A DNA stretch of 39,412 nucleotides from Pseudorhodobacter sp. E13. GTDB lineage: Bacteria > Pseudomonadota > Alphaproteobacteria > Rhodobacterales > Rhodobacteraceae. The notes below the pieces were generated by a model that made no database searches, had not been told where the DNA came from, and worked only from the letters and a program-made list of their open reading frames with translations. The translations under genes were made by a program, and so were the position numbers. Below are positions 38,403-39,412 of this stretch, piece by piece. Each line of letters begins with the position of its first letter. Position 1 is the first letter of the stretch. The DNA lies in contig NZ_RPEN01000138.1 of NCBI RefSeq assembly GCF_003991405.1, forward strand, positions 1 to 39,412, read 5' to 3'.

Positions 38403-38969
38403 TTAACCATCCGTCTGGCAGATTGATATCACCCCCTCCGTCAGCAGCCTTACGCCCAAAGGGGCCAGCGCCCGCCGCCACAATTCGCTCGCCGTCTCAT
38501 TGGGCAATACTTGCACTTGATCTTGCAAGCGCCGCCCGCCCGCCACAACGACCGGGCCGCCGTCGATGGCTTCGGTCAGCCAATAGACGCTGCCGCCGGT
38601 GATCCGCCGGCCCGCGTCCAATGCGTCTTGGACGGCGCGACGGCCCTTGAAGGCGGGCAGGAGCGAGGGGTGATAGCCGATGGCCCCGAGGCTTGCCCAA
38701 TTGATCACCCAGGGCTCCACGATTCGAAACGAATGCGCGCAGACGATCAGGTCGGGACGCCACGGGAAATCCATCGCCATCAGCGGCACGGCGTCAGGTT
38801 TGACCCGGTAAGGGACGCCCAAATCTTGCGCCATTTGGGCGGCCTTATCGTCGGGTTTAACGGCGATTAAAGCCGCCGTTAAATCTTGGCTGTGGAGCCG
38901 CTTCAGCACCTCCGCGCCAAGCCACCGTGTTCCGATGACCATTACTTTTGCCGCTGCCTTATTCGACAT
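38403..38969 (-). CDS. Formyltransferase-fold protein, atypical active site
   Basis: A 188-residue protein from ATG 38969, overlapping the GNAT gene by 11 bp. It has the GART/Fmt pattern: VIGTRWLGAEVLKRL, PWRPDLIVCAHSFRIV, IGYHPSLLPAFKGRRAVQDALDAG (His100) and GGSVYWLTEAIDGGPVV (Asp136). In PurN and Fmt the His is two residues after a catalytic Asn; here that position (98) is Gly. It is short compared with Fmt (about 310 aa) and lacks the Fmt C-terminal domain. A transfer or hydrolysis activity using formyl-folate or another acyl donor is possible, but the missing Asn makes canonical formyl transfer doubtful. It may work with the coupled GNAT. Confidence 0.8.
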   Translation of the reverse strand: MSNKAAAKVMVIGTRWLGAEVLKRLHSQDLTAALIAVKPDDKAAQMAQDLGVPYRVKPDAVPLMAMDFPWRPDLIVCAHSFRIVEPWVINWASLGAIGYHPSLLPAFKGRRAVQDALDAGRRITGGSVYWLTEAIDGGPVVVAGGRRLQDQVQVLPNETASELWRRALAPLGVRLLTEGVISICQTDG

Positions 38970-39412
38970 AACGAAACCCCTGCACTGCGCGGAAATGACC
39001 GCCGAAGCCACCAGTGCCGGCGTTGCCGTCCCAGCCGTTTCGCTTTGCGGCGGCCTGCAAAGAGCCCACACTCGGCTTGCGGTTCCCCCCGTAGAGCGAG
39101 GCCGATATCTGTGCCCAAAGCGGATCGCGACGCAGCGCCTCACAGAGGCCCGGATGAGACGTATGAAAGAGCATCGGCATGGGCTTGTGATACCGGTTCA
39201 CGCCGCGCCGCCAGAGCGCAGAAACCTCATTGAGGAAGCGCAAGCCAAGCCCGGCCCCTTGCCATTCCGGCATGATCACAAGGCGACATCCCCGCGCTTC
39301 CTTCATGCCCGGTCGGGTGGATACGCAGAGATGCGCGACTGGCGCGCCGTCGACGAAGCCGACGTAATAATTGGCGGCAACCATGCGCGGCAGCTTCAGG
39401 TAGTGATGCGGC
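38959..39412 (-). CDS. GNAT-family acyltransferase (N-terminal part beyond the window)
   Basis: The frame is open from the right edge to the stop at 38959, so at least 150 residues of the C-terminus are present. The stretch HHYLKLPR precedes YYVGFVDGAPVAH, followed by the GNAT acetyl-CoA loop in CRLVIMPEWQGAGLGLRFLN. The end has FHTSHPGLCEALRRDPLW and GGFGGHFRAVQGFRYVE, which I associate with a group of GNAT proteins sometimes fused to ABC-type ATPase modules. Phage Mom, which modifies adenine in DNA, is also a GNAT-fold protein; a Mom-like job is possible but not shown. The gene is translationally coupled to the formyltransferase-like gene by an 11-bp overlap. It may be a host gene outside the prophage. 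Confidence 0.78.
   Translation of the reverse strand, partial: PHHYLKLPRMVAANYYVGFVDGAPVAHLCVSTRPGMKEARGCRLVIMPEWQGAGLGLRFLNEVSALWRRGVNRYHKPMPMLFHTSHPGLCEALRRDPLWAQISASLYGGNRKPSVGSLQAAAKRNGWDGNAGTGGFGGHFRAVQGFRYVE

Noticed and set aside
1-39412. tRNA genes or CRISPR arrays
   Set aside because: I looked for cloverleaf-like segments near the prophage end and for regularly spaced repeats and saw none; the repeats at 37.9-38.3 kb are irregularly spaced. A tRNA scan would settle the first point.

Overview
The window is almost entirely one transposable (Mu-type) prophage, seen from inside its structural region (position 1) to its repressor-side end (about 38.3 kb), followed by about 1 kb of other DNA. 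High GC, a gene-transfer-agent-type three-helix holin and the general gene style suggest an alphaproteobacterial host, most likely in the Rhodobacterales; this is inference, because no host housekeeping gene is in view. The other prophage end lies off the left edge.

Layout, read in the direction of phage transcription (right to left on the minus strand). 33.3-24.6 kb is the early region: a small DNA-binding-like protein, several short proteins (one of 41 aa with a membrane helix), a ParB-like protein, the DDE transposase (MuA type), the AAA+ target-selector ATPase (MuB type), helix-turn-helix proteins including one with a DnaA domain IV-like segment, a DUF3164-like protein, GemA, and a Mor/C-family activator at the end. 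A LexA-like CI repressor (33.5-34.1 kb, plus strand) diverges from this operon across an AT-rich operator region with three copies of TTTTTACATA.

21.9-19.5 kb holds the lysis genes and Mu gp25/gp26-like genes. 19.5-10.1 kb is a Mu-type head module: small and large terminase, portal, MuF-like protein, gpG-like protein, protease with a nested scaffold, decoration protein, major capsid and gp36-like protein. 10.1-0 kb is a lambda-like non-contractile tail module: terminator, tube, chaperone pair with a -1 frameshift signal, tape measure, minor tail proteins, NlpC/P60 peptidase, tip protein J and one further partial gene. The phage is thus a Mu-head, siphovirus-tail chimaera. A near-identical 19-bp element stands upstream of both the lysis operon and the protease gene, the places where Mu has its activator-dependent late promoters Plys and PI.

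Cargo. A plus-strand island (22.1-24.5 kb), looking less GC-rich than its surroundings, sits between the lysis genes and the activator. It encodes a small membrane protein, a ThsB/DUF1863-like TIR protein, a second TIR protein and an MltR-like protein. It is the best candidate for a poorly described antiphage system. A second cargo block between repressor and prophage end has a secreted coiled-coil protein and a single-chain type ISP/IIG-like restriction-modification enzyme. Past the repeat-rich end region lie two overlapping genes, a formyltransferase-fold protein lacking the usual catalytic Asn and the C-terminal part of a GNAT acyltransferase, which may be host genes or part of a modification cassette.

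All calls come from reading the sequence and recalled family knowledge; no database search was run.
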